This document shows positions 17,783-26,407 of a stretch of DNA of 52,976 nucleotides, one piece after another. A model generated the notes under the pieces. The model had not been told where the DNA came from, made no database searches, and worked only from the letters and a program-made list of their open reading frames with translations. The position numbers and the translations under genes were made by a program. Numbering within the stretch: the stretch's first letter is position 1; every line of letters starts with the position of its first letter. Source of the stretch: Flavobacteriaceae bacterium (GTDB taxonomy: Bacteria > Bacteroidota > Bacteroidia > Flavobacteriales > Flavobacteriaceae); NCBI GenBank assembly GCA_024743095.1, contig JANSXF010000028.1, positions 1 to 52,976 on the forward strand, written 5' to 3'.

Positions 17783-17794
17783 AGACCATGGTCT
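17783..17794. repeat. Perfect 12-base palindrome AGACCATGGTCT
   Basis: A perfect inverted repeat in the 255-base gap behind hflX, extended on both sides by TT/AA (TTAGACCATGGTCTTAA). Just before it GATCTTAA occurs twice in a row with a two-base gap (17758-17775). It could be a protein-binding site or the 5' part of a short transcript that ends at the terminator 35 bases on. Confidence 0.4.
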
Positions 17795-17822
17795 TAAAAA
17801 CATTAAAAACATTTTCACCCCA

Positions 17823-17854
17823 CAAAAAAGCCACCGTTTCGGTGGCTTTTTTTT
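17823..17854. terminator. Bidirectional rho-independent terminator
   Basis: GCCACCG-TTT-CGGTGGC (17830-17846) is a perfect seven-bp GC-rich stem flanked by an A-run at 17824-17829 and a T-run at 17847-17854. It therefore works in both directions, ending the DUF3078 transcript from the right and any transcript from hflX or from within the gap on the left. Confidence 0.9.
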
Positions 17855-17872
17855 ATGCTTCTGTAGGTGAAA

Positions 17873-18805
17873 TCAGAACTTATAACTGAGCCCTAAGGTC
17901 CAGTAGGTCTGCAATTCGTTGTCTATGGTGTCGAAGGTGGCATCCGGATCGGGGGTCGGGGCGTTGTTCACGATATAGTTAAGCGTCTCTTGTTTGTTGT
18001 TCCTCAAACCAAAATCAAACCCTACTCCGATCATTTTCCACAATGTATAGCTGAAAGAGTTGGTCCAGGTCCAGTTGCTCAGGTCGCTACTTTCATAGCT
18101 TTGGAACAGGGACAGGTTACTTTTAAAGCTCACAGCGCCTATTTGCTTGGTATAATCAGCCACGATCTTGGCACCCAAGGAAGATTCGAAAATGGTATCC
18201 TCGCTGCTAAATACAAAGTTGTAGTTCAGCGGATGCATTACCACTACCAAGTCTGGAATCGGGGTCCAGGTGGCACCCACACCAAGGTCCAAATAGCCTG
18301 GGTCGTTAAAGTTGCTCAATATGGTGGTCCTATATTCCGCAAGGCCCGAAATGGCAAACTTTTCACTCAATTTTCTACCGTACAATGATGAGATGTTGAA
18401 GACATCCGTAGCTTGACGAAAGCTATCATCGTCCGTTGGGTCGTCCTTATCGTCCAATTTTACCCAAGAGAGGTTGACATTGGCCGCATTTCTCCAAAAA
18501 AACTTTTCTTCCTGAAGATTGGCAAAGGCGTTTACCGTAAATCCGATGTTGCCTGATGAGTTGTTGGGGATTCCCTGTGCAAACCAATTGTTGAACTGGG
18601 ACAGGCTCCCGCCGATGGTCCCGAAAGCACCTATTTTCCAGCCTGGCAGCGCATCCAGTTTTGCCTGTAATGCGTTCACGCGCGATTGTATGGCCGCAAT
18701 GGAATCCTTTTTTGGGGCAATTTGTGCCTTAAGCTCCTCTTCTGTCTGGGCCGAAGCCATCGAAACAACAAAAAAGGACAAAGCAATAAAAAGTAGTTTT
18801 TTCAT
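17873..18805 (-). CDS. DUF3078 outer-membrane-type protein
   Basis: 310 residues from ATG 18805 with a clear signal peptide (KKLLFIALSFFVVSMASAQ). A short heptad-like helix (ELKAQIAPKKDSIAAIQSRVNALQ, within 22-50) is followed by a beta-strand-rich region rich in aromatic ends, closing with WTLGLSYKF, the terminal Phe typical of outer-membrane barrels. The family is DUF3078 and its function is not known. The frame is open to 18889 but the upstream 28 residues precede the signal peptide and are not credible. It is transcribed toward the bidirectional terminator. Single gene. Confidence 0.87.
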   Translation of the reverse strand: MKKLLFIALSFFVVSMASAQTEEELKAQIAPKKDSIAAIQSRVNALQAKLDALPGWKIGAFGTIGGSLSQFNNWFAQGIPNNSSGNIGFTVNAFANLQEEKFFWRNAANVNLSWVKLDDKDDPTDDDSFRQATDVFNISSLYGRKLSEKFAISGLAEYRTTILSNFNDPGYLDLGVGATWTPIPDLVVVMHPLNYNFVFSSEDTIFESSLGAKIVADYTKQIGAVSFKSNLSLFQSYESSDLSNWTWTNSFSYTLWKMIGVGFDFGLRNNKQETLNYIVNNAPTPDPDATFDTIDNELQTYWTLGLSYKF

Positions 18806-18930
18806 AGTATGGAGTTTTCTCTTTAGAACCGTAAAAGTAAGAAATGTCACCGCTTTTTCAGTTAAGAATGCACAATTACCAATTAACAATGGGACATTAG
18901 GGTAGATTCAAGAAAGAGAAACAACAACCA

Positions 18931-18976
18931 GGATGTCGTACTGGGCGAAGCGACCGCCCACTGACCACTGACATCC
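18931..18976 (-). other. Nested hairpin just behind the haem-operon end
   Basis: An outer stem GGATGTC/GACATCC (18931-18937 with 18970-18976) encloses an inner stem TGGGCG/CGCCCA (18942-18947 with 18955-18960). It lies four bases beyond the stop of the 3'-5' exonuclease, the last gene of the hemA run. Past it the minus strand is T-rich (TGGTTGTTGTTTCTC) but without a clean T-run. It may be a weak terminator or a 3'-end stabiliser. Confidence 0.5.
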
Positions 18977-18980
18977 GGGC

Positions 18981-19694
18981 TCAAACCTTTTTGATTTGAT
19001 CGTCGGTCAAAAGCTCATCGTTGCGCATGCGCAGAAATACCTGGGCAGTGGTCACGACATCCAGCTCGCAATAGTCAATGATCCTGTCGATATTCTTTTC
19101 CTTGTAGTACACATCTTTTACCATACTGCCATCCATATCTTCTTTGGGGGAGGGGATTCCAAGTATATGGGCCAATAACTTGAGGGAGGTGTAATGTTTG
19201 TAATCGCCGAACTTCCAAAGTTCCATAGTGTCCAAATGGGGCACTTCCCACGGTTTTTTTCCGAAGAGATCTAGCTTGTAGGGCAGCTTGATGCCGTTAA
19301 TCACCATTCTACGGGCGATATACGGAAAATCGAATTCCTTGCCATTGTGGGCGCACAAAAGATGTTTAGCGCCACTAAAATAATCTGTGAGCAGTTGCTT
19401 GAACCCTTTTAGTATTTTGGCCTCATCACCGTAAAAGGAAGTGGTCCTAAAATTTCTTGTCGCACCCTGCATTCTAAAATAGCCCACGGAGATGCAGACA
19501 ATCTTACCGAACTCGGCCCAAATGCCAGCGCGCTCGTAAAATTCCCCGGGCGTGAATTCGTCCCTGCGTTGGTACTGTGTTTTTAGATCCCACAACTGTT
19601 GGGAGGATTCATCCAGATCGCAGAAATGTTGCTGTTGGGGCACGGTCTCGATATCCAAAAACAGGATATGCTCCAGGTTAAGCTTATAAAGCAT
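18981..19694 (-). CDS. DEDDy-type 3'-5' exonuclease, PolB-proofreading-like
   Basis: 237 residues. RNase H-like fold with DEDDy carboxylates: Asp14 and Glu16 in LFLDIETVP, Asp122 in CAHNGKEFDFPYI, and Tyr208-x3-Asp212 in DYCELDVV. Such stand-alone domains resemble the proofreading part of family B polymerases and act on DNA or RNA 3' ends. Metal-dependent activity is expected. It is the last gene of the minus-strand run, nine bases behind ogt, so DNA-repair genes are grouped at the operon end. Confidence 0.88.
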   Translation of the reverse strand: MLYKLNLEHILFLDIETVPQQQHFCDLDESSQQLWDLKTQYQRRDEFTPGEFYERAGIWAEFGKIVCISVGYFRMQGATRNFRTTSFYGDEAKILKGFKQLLTDYFSGAKHLLCAHNGKEFDFPYIARRMVINGIKLPYKLDLFGKKPWEVPHLDTMELWKFGDYKHYTSLKLLAHILGIPSPKEDMDGSMVKDVYYKEKNIDRIIDYCELDVVTTAQVFLRMRNDELLTDDQIKKV

Positions 19695-19703
19695 GGCAAT
19701 ACA

Positions 19704-20174
19704 TTAAAAAAGAGCTGTCTGCTTGGTAGGGCTCTCGTGTTCCAATAACCATTTTTTTCTATGCAGTCCACCTGCATAGCCCGTGAGGTCCCCATTGGTT
19801 CCTATTACACGGTGACAGGGAACCACAATCCAAAGTGGATTTTTGCCATTGGCCGAGGCTACTGCACGAATGGCCTTAACGTCGCCGAGTTGTTTGGAAA
19901 GCTCCAAATAAGAAATGGTTTTTCCAAAGGGAATTTTTAAAAGTGCATCCCAGACCTTTTTCTGAAAATCGGTTCCGGATGGATTTAATCTAAGATCAAA
20001 TACCGTTCGGTCTCCGCTAAAATATTCTTCGAATTGTTGAACGGCATCCTTTAGGACCTCAGGAATTGTACCATTTGGTTTTTTATTGTCCAAAACGGTC
20101 ACAGAAGATAGGCCATTTCCATCACCCTTTAATTCTGCAGTTCCTATAGGTGTCTGTAGGTAAGTGGTTTCCAT
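19704..20174 (-). CDS. ogt: Methylated-DNA--[protein]-cysteine S-methyltransferase
   Basis: 156 residues. It repairs O6-methylguanine by moving the methyl group to its own cysteine, Cys120 in VVPCHRVIG. The DNA-binding arginine finger region SYLELSKQLGDVKAIRAVASANGKN, split here as SYLELSKQL and AIRAVASANGKN, is present. There is no Ada-type N-terminal domain, so it is the stand-alone Ogt form. Its ATG overlaps the CNNM stop by one base (TAATG), a translational-coupling arrangement. Confidence 0.95.
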   Translation of the reverse strand: METTYLQTPIGTAELKGDGNGLSSVTVLDNKKPNGTIPEVLKDAVQQFEEYFSGDRTVFDLRLNPSGTDFQKKVWDALLKIPFGKTISYLELSKQLGDVKAIRAVASANGKNPLWIVVPCHRVIGTNGDLTGYAGGLHRKKWLLEHESPTKQTALF

Positions 20175-21295
20175 TATTCTACTTCATCTTCACCTTCAAT
20201 GATTCCCAATCGCCTTGCCCGGGCATGCCAATTCTTTCTAGCGAGCTTTTGAAGGTCTTCCACGTTGTCACTTTCGTCCATGATTTCAAATCCGAGCAAG
20301 GTTTCTATCACATCTTCCATGGTAACCAGACCGCTTACCGAACCGTATTCGTCAACTACCAAAGAAACATGCTCCCTCTTCTGTACAAACTTTTTGAAAA
20401 GCTCGTTAATGGATTTACTTCGGTTGGTGACCAACAATTCCCTTCTTATGGTGGCCAAGGTCTCGTTCCCCTTTTTGTTGATGATGGCCTCCAACAATTC
20501 GTCCTTTAAAAAGAAGCCCGTTATGTTGTCCATACGATCCTTGTACAATGGTATTCTGGAAAAACGCAGCGGTCTGTTCTTTTCAAAAAACTCCTTTATC
20601 GGGGTGTCCTCCGATGCAATCTTCATTACGGTTCTTGGCGTCATTACGTCCCGGGCGAGAATCTCATCAAAATAGAGCAGGTTCTTGATCATCTTGGATT
20701 CCGATTCCTGAAATACACCTTCTTCGTGTGCGATTTCGGTCATGGCGCTAAAGTCCTCTCGGCTCAAGACGCTTCCATGTTCCCCTTTGGCACCTACAAG
20801 CTTGGTAAAAAGCTGCAATAGCCAAAGCAATCCGGTCCATTTTAGGATAAATACCATGATGTTGAGCGCTTTGCTGGTAAAATTGGCCAGTTGTTTCCAA
20901 AAAGTGGCCCCAATGGTCTTGGGAATGATCTCTGAGGCAACCAAGATCAATATGGTCATTAGCGTAGAGACGATCCCAACCATAAGGTCCTCTGTAAGTT
21001 TGAAGCCCCAAATGGTCCGTTCCGTGCTGCCGTAGATTTCGGCATAGGCAACTTTGGCCTGGACACCCACCAAAATAGCACCAACGGTATGGGCAATGGT
21101 GTTCAGGGTAAGAATGGCGATCAATGGTTTGTCGACATCCTTTTTAAGGGATTCCAATGTAGCGGCATAATCTTTTCCCTCTTGCTTTTTTACATTGATG
21201 AATGTTGGGGTAATACTTAGCAATACAGCCTCCAAAATGGAGCACAGAAATGAAAAGAATATGGAAATCAGGGCATAAAATATAAGTAGTCCCAT
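20174..21295 (-). CDS. CNNM/CBS-domain membrane protein (hemolysin C/CorC-like)
   Basis: 373 residues. A DUF21/CNNM membrane domain (about 1-170, four hydrophobic helices beginning GLLIFYALISIFFSFLCSI) precedes a CBS pair (about 195-320; DVMTPRTVMKIASEDTPIKE and HVSLVVDEYGSVSGLVTMED). CNNM proteins take part in Mg2+/divalent cation export or homeostasis. The usual C-terminal CorC/HlyC domain seems absent: after the second CBS only about 50 residues remain. It lies 40 bases behind the serine hydrolase in the same run. Confidence 0.88.
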   Translation of the reverse strand: MGLLIFYALISIFFSFLCSILEAVLLSITPTFINVKKQEGKDYAATLESLKKDVDKPLIAILTLNTIAHTVGAILVGVQAKVAYAEIYGSTERTIWGFKLTEDLMVGIVSTLMTILILVASEIIPKTIGATFWKQLANFTSKALNIMVFILKWTGLLWLLQLFTKLVGAKGEHGSVLSREDFSAMTEIAHEEGVFQESESKMIKNLLYFDEILARDVMTPRTVMKIASEDTPIKEFFEKNRPLRFSRIPLYKDRMDNITGFFLKDELLEAIINKKGNETLATIRRELLVTNRSKSINELFKKFVQKREHVSLVVDEYGSVSGLVTMEDVIETLLGFEIMDESDNVEDLQKLARKNWHARARRLGIIEGEDEVE

Positions 21296-21335
21296 AGGAT
21301 GGCAAAATCTTTAGTACCAAGATAGGGAATAGGAA

Positions 21336-22643
21336 TCAATTTTGAACGCTTAATCCATCAGCTTTGTAAAAAACATCCTGTAGCGCCTGTCGAATGTCCA
21401 AACTGTACAGTTTTCGATGGTCCCTGGAGGGATAAACCCGATTGGATAGAAAGATAAATGTCAATTTTTTAACCGGGTCGGCCCAAACAAAAGTGCCGGT
21501 AAATCCGGAATGTCCAAAGCTCTGCGGAGACGCCAAAGGGGATGGGTATGCTTCTGCCAACGCAAGTTCTGAATTGTTCAAAAGAGGCTTATCAAAACCT
21601 AAGCCCCTGTAGTTCCCATTCTCGGGATATTGTATGGCAGTGAACTCTCCCACGGTTTCTTTTGAGATGGGCTGTTTGCCATCTACATGTCCATAATTTT
21701 GATAGAACAGCATCAATTTGGCCAGATCATCTGCCGTGCCAAATAGACCGGCATTGCCCGAAACACCACCTTTGAGCGAAGCATTTTCGTCGTGCACCCA
21801 ACCTTTTACCAAGGTTTTTCGGAAAAGAGAATCCACTTCGGTGGGAACTATGGCATTGACATAATTGTTTTCCATGGGGAGATAGCCCAAGGTGTGGCAA
21901 CCCAATGGGCCGTAGAAGTTTTCATCCAAATAGGTCTGGTAATCGGCGCCCGTGAGTTGTTCTATCAACTTTGGAAAAATCAAAAATGTGAGTCCGGAGT
22001 AGTTGTACTCCTTTTGATCCGAAACTTTGGACCGATTGATGATTCGGTTCATTTTCCGTTCAAACCGATTGTTGATGTAGAGCCCATCGTAGACCTGTCC
22101 TTGAAATCTTTTGTTTGATGAATGGTTTACAAACCTTCGTTTGATCTTACCATTTTTGCGAAGCACCTTCTGTAAAAAAACGATATATGGTGTTAGCCCT
22201 GCCTGATGCGCCAAAATTTCCCGAAGAGTGAGGTCTTTTTTGTCCTTTCGCCGCTTCCATGGCCCCCAGTAATCGCTGAATGGTTTGTCCAGGTCCAGCT
22301 TGCCTTGGTCCACCAACTTCATCAAGGCAGGTAGAGGGCCGGCGATTTTGGTGACCGAGGCCAGATCATAGAGATCGTTCAACGCAACCGGTTGGATGCT
22401 GTCGTATGTATGAAAACCGTAAGCTTTATGAAAAATAACGGTATCGTTCTTGGCGACCAGTAGTTGAGCTCCTGGAAATGCCAGACTATCGATGCCCATT
22501 TCCATGATGGAATCCACTTTTTGGTCGATGAAATTTTCATCAAACCCTAAATTGGAGGGAAGGGCATGGATGAGTTCCCTTTGGGCAAAGCCAAAGGGCA
22601 TCACTAAAATGAAAAGGAAAAACGAGACCGGTAGTTTTTTCAT
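21336..22643 (-). CDS. Exported serine hydrolase, beta-lactamase family
   Basis: 435 residues from ATG 22643, chosen because a signal peptide (KKLPVSFFLFILVMPFGFA) begins there; the frame is open to 22712. The class C-like motifs are SVTK (Ser96, Lys99), a Tyr motif in YNYSG (213-217) and HSG (378-380) in SFGHSGFTG. Members act as esterases or peptidoglycan-linked D,D-peptidases. The substrate is not evident. Its start is 13 bases behind hemB, so it is part of the haem-gene transcript. It is a distant paralogue of the hydrolase at 220-1314. Confidence 0.87.
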   Translation of the reverse strand: MKKLPVSFFLFILVMPFGFAQRELIHALPSNLGFDENFIDQKVDSIMEMGIDSLAFPGAQLLVAKNDTVIFHKAYGFHTYDSIQPVALNDLYDLASVTKIAGPLPALMKLVDQGKLDLDKPFSDYWGPWKRRKDKKDLTLREILAHQAGLTPYIVFLQKVLRKNGKIKRRFVNHSSNKRFQGQVYDGLYINNRFERKMNRIINRSKVSDQKEYNYSGLTFLIFPKLIEQLTGADYQTYLDENFYGPLGCHTLGYLPMENNYVNAIVPTEVDSLFRKTLVKGWVHDENASLKGGVSGNAGLFGTADDLAKLMLFYQNYGHVDGKQPISKETVGEFTAIQYPENGNYRGLGFDKPLLNNSELALAEAYPSPLASPQSFGHSGFTGTFVWADPVKKLTFIFLSNRVYPSRDHRKLYSLDIRQALQDVFYKADGLSVQN

Positions 22644-22656
22644 TTTGGTTTGAGGT

Positions 22657-23646
22657 TTATCCCAAAGTACGGATAAAATCCTTCGCAAAATAACTGGCAA
22701 TAATATTGGCACCTGCCCTTTTAATGGCCGTCAATTGTTCCAGCATCACGGCATCATGGTCCAGCCAACCTTTTTCGGCGGCGGCCTTTAGCATGGCATA
22801 CTCGCCAGAGACTTGATAGACCGCAACGGGAACCTCGACTTCGTTCTTGATTTCCCTAACAATGTCCAAATAGCACAGTCCGGGTTTTACCATGACCATA
22901 TCAGCCCCTTCGTCAATATCCATCTGGGTCTCTTTGATCGCTTCATACCGATTGGCATAATCCATTTGATAGGTTTTTTTGTCCTTTGGGACATTGGCGA
23001 TGTCAACCGGCGCGGAATCCAGCGCATCACGGAAGGGCCCATAAAAGGCACTGGCATATTTGGCGGAATAGGCCATAATTCCGGTATTAGGAAACCCTTC
23101 GTCTTCCAGAGCTTCGCGGATGGTGAGGATCCTACCGTCCATCATATCGCTGGGGGCTACAAAATCGGCCCCTGCCTTGGCGTGCGATACACTCATCTCA
23201 GCTAGGACTTCAGCGGTTTGATCATTGAGGATTTGCCCTTCGGCCACGATACCGTCATGCCCATAAGATGAAAAGGGATCTAATGCCACATCGGTCATCA
23301 CCAACATCTGTGGACAGGCATTTTTTACGGTTTTTATGGCACGTTGCATCAAACCATTTGGATTTAGGGCTTCAGTTCCCTTATTGTCCTTGAGCTTATC
23401 ATCTACCTTTACAAAAAGAAGCACGGAACACAGTCCCATTTTCCATAGCTCTTTTACCTCTTTTTCAAGATTGTCCAAACTCAGCCTAAAATAGTTGGGC
23501 ATGGATGGGATTTCCTCTTTGATCCCTTTTCCTTCGGTTACAAAAAGTGGAACCAAAAAGTCGTCGGGCGCCAAGGTGGTCTCCCTTACCAATCTTCTAA
23601 TGGATTCGGATGCACGGAGTCTTCGGTTTCGTATAAGTGGGTACAT
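22657..23646 (-). CDS. hemB: Porphobilinogen synthase (delta-aminolevulinic acid dehydratase)
   Basis: 329 residues. HemB condenses two 5-aminolevulinate molecules to porphobilinogen. The two active-site lysines are Lys196 in AYSAKYASAFYGPFR and Lys254 in MVMVKPGLCYLD. The metal region reads TDVALDPFSSYGHDG, lacking the cysteine triad of zinc enzymes, so this is the Mg2+/metal-independent active-site type. It sits 24 bases behind the phzF-like gene, away from the hemA-C-D-E block but in the same run. Confidence 0.96.
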   Translation of the reverse strand: MYPLIRNRRLRASESIRRLVRETTLAPDDFLVPLFVTEGKGIKEEIPSMPNYFRLSLDNLEKEVKELWKMGLCSVLLFVKVDDKLKDNKGTEALNPNGLMQRAIKTVKNACPQMLVMTDVALDPFSSYGHDGIVAEGQILNDQTAEVLAEMSVSHAKAGADFVAPSDMMDGRILTIREALEDEGFPNTGIMAYSAKYASAFYGPFRDALDSAPVDIANVPKDKKTYQMDYANRYEAIKETQMDIDEGADMVMVKPGLCYLDIVREIKNEVEVPVAVYQVSGEYAMLKAAAEKGWLDHDAVMLEQLTAIKRAGANIIASYFAKDFIRTLG

Positions 23647-23670
23647 ATGTCTTAAGCTTTTAGCTACTAA

Positions 23671-24459
23671 TTAAATATCAATTTCTCCTGTTAGATAAAG
23701 CACGGCCTTACCTGAAATTTTAACGCGCTCGCCCATATATTCGCAGACCAGATCACCTCCTCGTTGGGAAAGTTGTTTGGCCGTCAATTTGGTTTTGTCC
23801 AAGATCTCGGCCCAATACGGCGATAACGAGGTATGGGCGGAACCTGTAACTGGGTCTTCGGGAATACCGCAGGATGGAGCAAAAAAACGCGAAACAAAAT
23901 CCACCTCTTCCCCTGGCGCGGTAACGATAACCCCGCGGACATCCAATTGCGCCAACAGATGATGGTCGGGTTCAATGGCCTCAATTTCTTTTTGGGAGCG
24001 GTAGACCATCATATAGTCTGTTTTGCCCTTCAAGGTTTTGATCGGACTTTGCCCAATGGCATTGTCCAACTCCTCAATATTCTGAATGGCGATTAGGTTG
24101 TCCGTAGGGAAATCCATGGTCAACCAACCATTATTTGCTTTGTTTACGGTCAAATTCCCGCTTCGGCCCGAATAAAACCGGATGGTATTTTTTTCGGGTT
24201 CGTAAAAGTGGAACACGACAAAAGCGGTCGCCAAAGTAGCATGTCCGCATAGGTCGACTTCCACTTGCGGAGTAAACCATCGAATTTCGTACAAGTCATC
24301 TTTCTTTACTGCAAAGGCCGTTTCCGCAAGATTGTTTTCTTGGGCTATTTTCTGCATCAGTTCTGGACTCAACCAAGATTTCAAAATACATACCGCTGCG
24401 GGATTGCCCCCAAAAGTTTGACTCGTAAATGCGTCTATTTGATAAATTTTCTGTCTCAT
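23671..24459 (-). CDS. PhzF-family isomerase/epimerase-like protein
   Basis: 262 residues. The PhzF/DapF-like fold is seen from YQIDAFTSQTFGGNPAAVC at the start, NNLAETAFA (catalytic Glu region), VDLCGHATLATAF and CGIPEDPVTGSAHTSL. PhzF itself isomerises a phenazine precursor, but most homologues have unknown substrates and no phenazine genes are here. It is placed between hemF and hemB with 28- and 24-base gaps, so it is co-transcribed. A haem role is not implied by the family. Confidence 0.9.
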   Translation of the reverse strand: MRQKIYQIDAFTSQTFGGNPAAVCILKSWLSPELMQKIAQENNLAETAFAVKKDDLYEIRWFTPQVEVDLCGHATLATAFVVFHFYEPEKNTIRFYSGRSGNLTVNKANNGWLTMDFPTDNLIAIQNIEELDNAIGQSPIKTLKGKTDYMMVYRSQKEIEAIEPDHHLLAQLDVRGVIVTAPGEEVDFVSRFFAPSCGIPEDPVTGSAHTSLSPYWAEILDKTKLTAKQLSQRGGDLVCEYMGERVKISGKAVLYLTGEIDI

Positions 24460-24487
24460 TGATTTGGTTTCAGGACAAAATTAAGCA

Positions 24488-25390
24488 TTAGGCCCAATCT
24501 TTTGGGTTTTGGAGCACCTCTATCAATTTATCTTCATCGCTACCTTTTTCGGGATGGTGGTCGTATCGCCATTGTACATGTGGGGGCAGACTCATCAAGA
24601 TGCTTTCAATGCGTCCGTTGGTTTTTAGACCAAAAAGGGTTCCCTTATCGTGCACTAAATTAAATTCCACGTACCGCCCTCTTCGAATTTCCTGCCAATC
24701 CCGTTGTGCTTGCGTGTAGGAAAGGTCTTTTCTTTTTTCCACGATGGGAGCGTAGGCATCCAAGAAGCTATCCCCGACCTCGGTCACAAAATTGTACCAA
24801 TGCTCCATGCTCCTTTCCTTGGTTGCTTTGCAATGATCGAAGAACAATCCACCGACCCCACGAGCTTCGTTGCGATGTGCATTCCAGAAATATTCGTCGC
24901 ATTTCTTTTTATAGCTGGCATAAAATTCAGGATTGTGGGCATCACATGATTTTTTACAGACGGAATGGAAATGTGACGCATCCTCCTCGAATAAATAATA
25001 GGGGGTAAGGTCCTGTCCGCCACCAAACCATTGGTCAACGATGTTCCCTTCCCTGTCGTACATTTCAAAATAGCGCCAATTGGCATGAACGGTCGGCACC
25101 ATTGGACTTTTGGGGTGGATTACCAAGCTCAGGCCACAGGCAAAGAAATCCACATCTTCGACCCCAAAATAGTTTTGCATGCTTTTGGGCAAGGGTCCGT
25201 GCACCTTGGAAATGTTGACCCCTCCTTTTTCAAAAACAGTCCCGTTCTCTATCACTCGGGTCCTGCCACCGCCACCTTCCTTACGTTCCCAAAAATCCTG
25301 TTGAAATTTGGCAGAGCCGTCCAGTGTTTCCAGTTTGGAGGTTATGGTGTCCTGTAATTGTTGAATGTATGCGTAAAATTTATCTTTCAT
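24488..25390 (-). CDS. hemF: Oxygen-dependent coproporphyrinogen III oxidase
   Basis: 300 residues from ATG 25390 (MKDKFYAYIQQLQDT). HemF converts coproporphyrinogen III to protoporphyrinogen IX using O2. Signatures are ANWRYFEMY, DQWFGGGQDLTPYY, RGVGGLFFDH and GRYVEFNLVHDKGTLFGL. Length and order match the family. The start overlaps the GNAT stop by 11 bases, indicating coupled translation. Use of HemF rather than HemN fits aerobic growth. Confidence 0.96.
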   Translation of the reverse strand: MKDKFYAYIQQLQDTITSKLETLDGSAKFQQDFWERKEGGGGRTRVIENGTVFEKGGVNISKVHGPLPKSMQNYFGVEDVDFFACGLSLVIHPKSPMVPTVHANWRYFEMYDREGNIVDQWFGGGQDLTPYYLFEEDASHFHSVCKKSCDAHNPEFYASYKKKCDEYFWNAHRNEARGVGGLFFDHCKATKERSMEHWYNFVTEVGDSFLDAYAPIVEKRKDLSYTQAQRDWQEIRRGRYVEFNLVHDKGTLFGLKTNGRIESILMSLPPHVQWRYDHHPEKGSDEDKLIEVLQNPKDWA

Positions 25391-25907
25391 AGTCCATTTC
25401 ATAGATTTCCATATCAACCGCTTCCCCATTGGGCGGTCGATATGCGTTTGACAAGGTTTTTGACCAATAAAAACCTGCTTTTTCAGCCACTTTTATGCTT
25501 GCGATATTGCTTTTATGCGCAAAAATTTTCAATTTCTTTAGATGGTGTTCCCTAAAGGCGATTTGGGAAACCTGTCTTACACTGTCCGAGACAATACCTT
25601 TTCCTTGCTGCGATCGCTCCAGGCAATAGGCCAATTCCCCTTGGCCGATGTCCCATTTTATATTTTTAAGGATGATAAGGCCAATGACTTTTCCGTTTTG
25701 ATTTCTAATGGCAAATGTAAATTCGATCTTTTTCCCGATCTCCTCAGATTTCCTGTGAATATAAGCTCTGGAATCCGCTAGGGTAAGATTCCGGGCCAAA
25801 GTGTTTGGGAAAAAGCGTTGAAAAATATCCGCGTTCAATGTCATCATGCCACAAAGATCCCTTGCATCATGTTCTTTCAAATAGTCTATGTTGAAGTTTT
25901 GTGACAT
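25380..25907 (-). CDS. GNAT family N-acetyltransferase (RimJ/RimL-like)
   Basis: 175 residues from ATG 25907 (MSQNFNIDYLKEH); an in-frame TTG at 25925 is less likely. GNAT motifs are present: FAIRNQNGKVIGLIILKNI, then GELAYCLERSQQGKGIVSDSV (acetyl-CoA pyrophosphate loop QQGKGI), and NIASIKVAEKAGFYW. Members acetylate amino groups of proteins or small molecules and no substrate is evident. Its 3' end overlaps hemF by 11 bases and its 5' end is 14 bases from the DUF6973 gene. Confidence 0.88.
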   Translation of the reverse strand: MSQNFNIDYLKEHDARDLCGMMTLNADIFQRFFPNTLARNLTLADSRAYIHRKSEEIGKKIEFTFAIRNQNGKVIGLIILKNIKWDIGQGELAYCLERSQQGKGIVSDSVRQVSQIAFREHHLKKLKIFAHKSNIASIKVAEKAGFYWSKTLSNAYRPPNGEAVDMEIYEMDYER

Positions 25908-25921
25908 TTGACCTAAATCGT

Positions 25922-26407
25922 TCAATCAATATGTACCATTCGGTTTTTATATTTGCCAATAGTATCAGAATCCTCAACTTTAGTTGATTCAGAAGCCATT
26001 TGCTTCAATAGGGCTATTACTTTTGCTTCCGTCCCTTGGGTGTTCTGTTCAAATACCGTTCGACCCACTTCGTTGTTGTGAAGGTCCATTTCCTTGGGCA
26101 ATTTCTTGTTCGGAAATGAAGCTTCGTGCCAATCGGTCACTTTTTTGGCCCAATCCAAAACTACTTCTTCGTTTTTTTGCCATTTAAAACACCGTTTGGC
26201 AATCAAATAATTCCACAGCGCGTGCCTGAATGCATTGGCCGGCCCGTTCTTATGGTGCAGCTTTCCATAGTTTTTGGTAGAAATGGAAATACAGTCCTTA
26301 GTGGCCTTTATGGTAGGCAGTGCAAAATGTGGACGGCCGAGGCCCAGAAAAATAACCTTCAGTATATTTATGGGGTCGACCCGTTTTAAGATTGCAAAAA
26401 AGTTCAC
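25922..26407 (-). CDS. DUF6973-domain protein embedded in the haem operon
   Basis: 161 residues, recognised from [26 protein letters not shown] and [10 protein letters not shown] as the DUF6973 family, whose function is unknown. The conserved His, Trp and Glu/Asp-His positions suggest a polar active site or metal site. GTG start 26407 overlaps the hemE stop in GTGA, so it is translated together with hemE. It has a hydrophobic stretch near 16-30 ([13 protein letters not shown]) but no clear signal peptide. A role near haem synthesis is inferred from position. Confidence 0.75.
   Translation of the reverse strand: MNFFAILKRVDPINILKVIFLGLGRPHFALPTIKATKDCISISTKNYGKLHHKNGPANAFRHALWNYLIAKRCFKWQKNEEVVLDWAKKVTDWHEASFPNKKLPKEMDLHNNEVGRTVFEQNTQGTEAKVIALLKQMASESTKVEDSDTIGKYKNRMVHID

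Noticed and set aside
23671..24459. Phenazine biosynthesis cluster suggested by the phzF-like gene
   Set aside because: No other phz genes are present and PhzF-like proteins are widespread with other functions.
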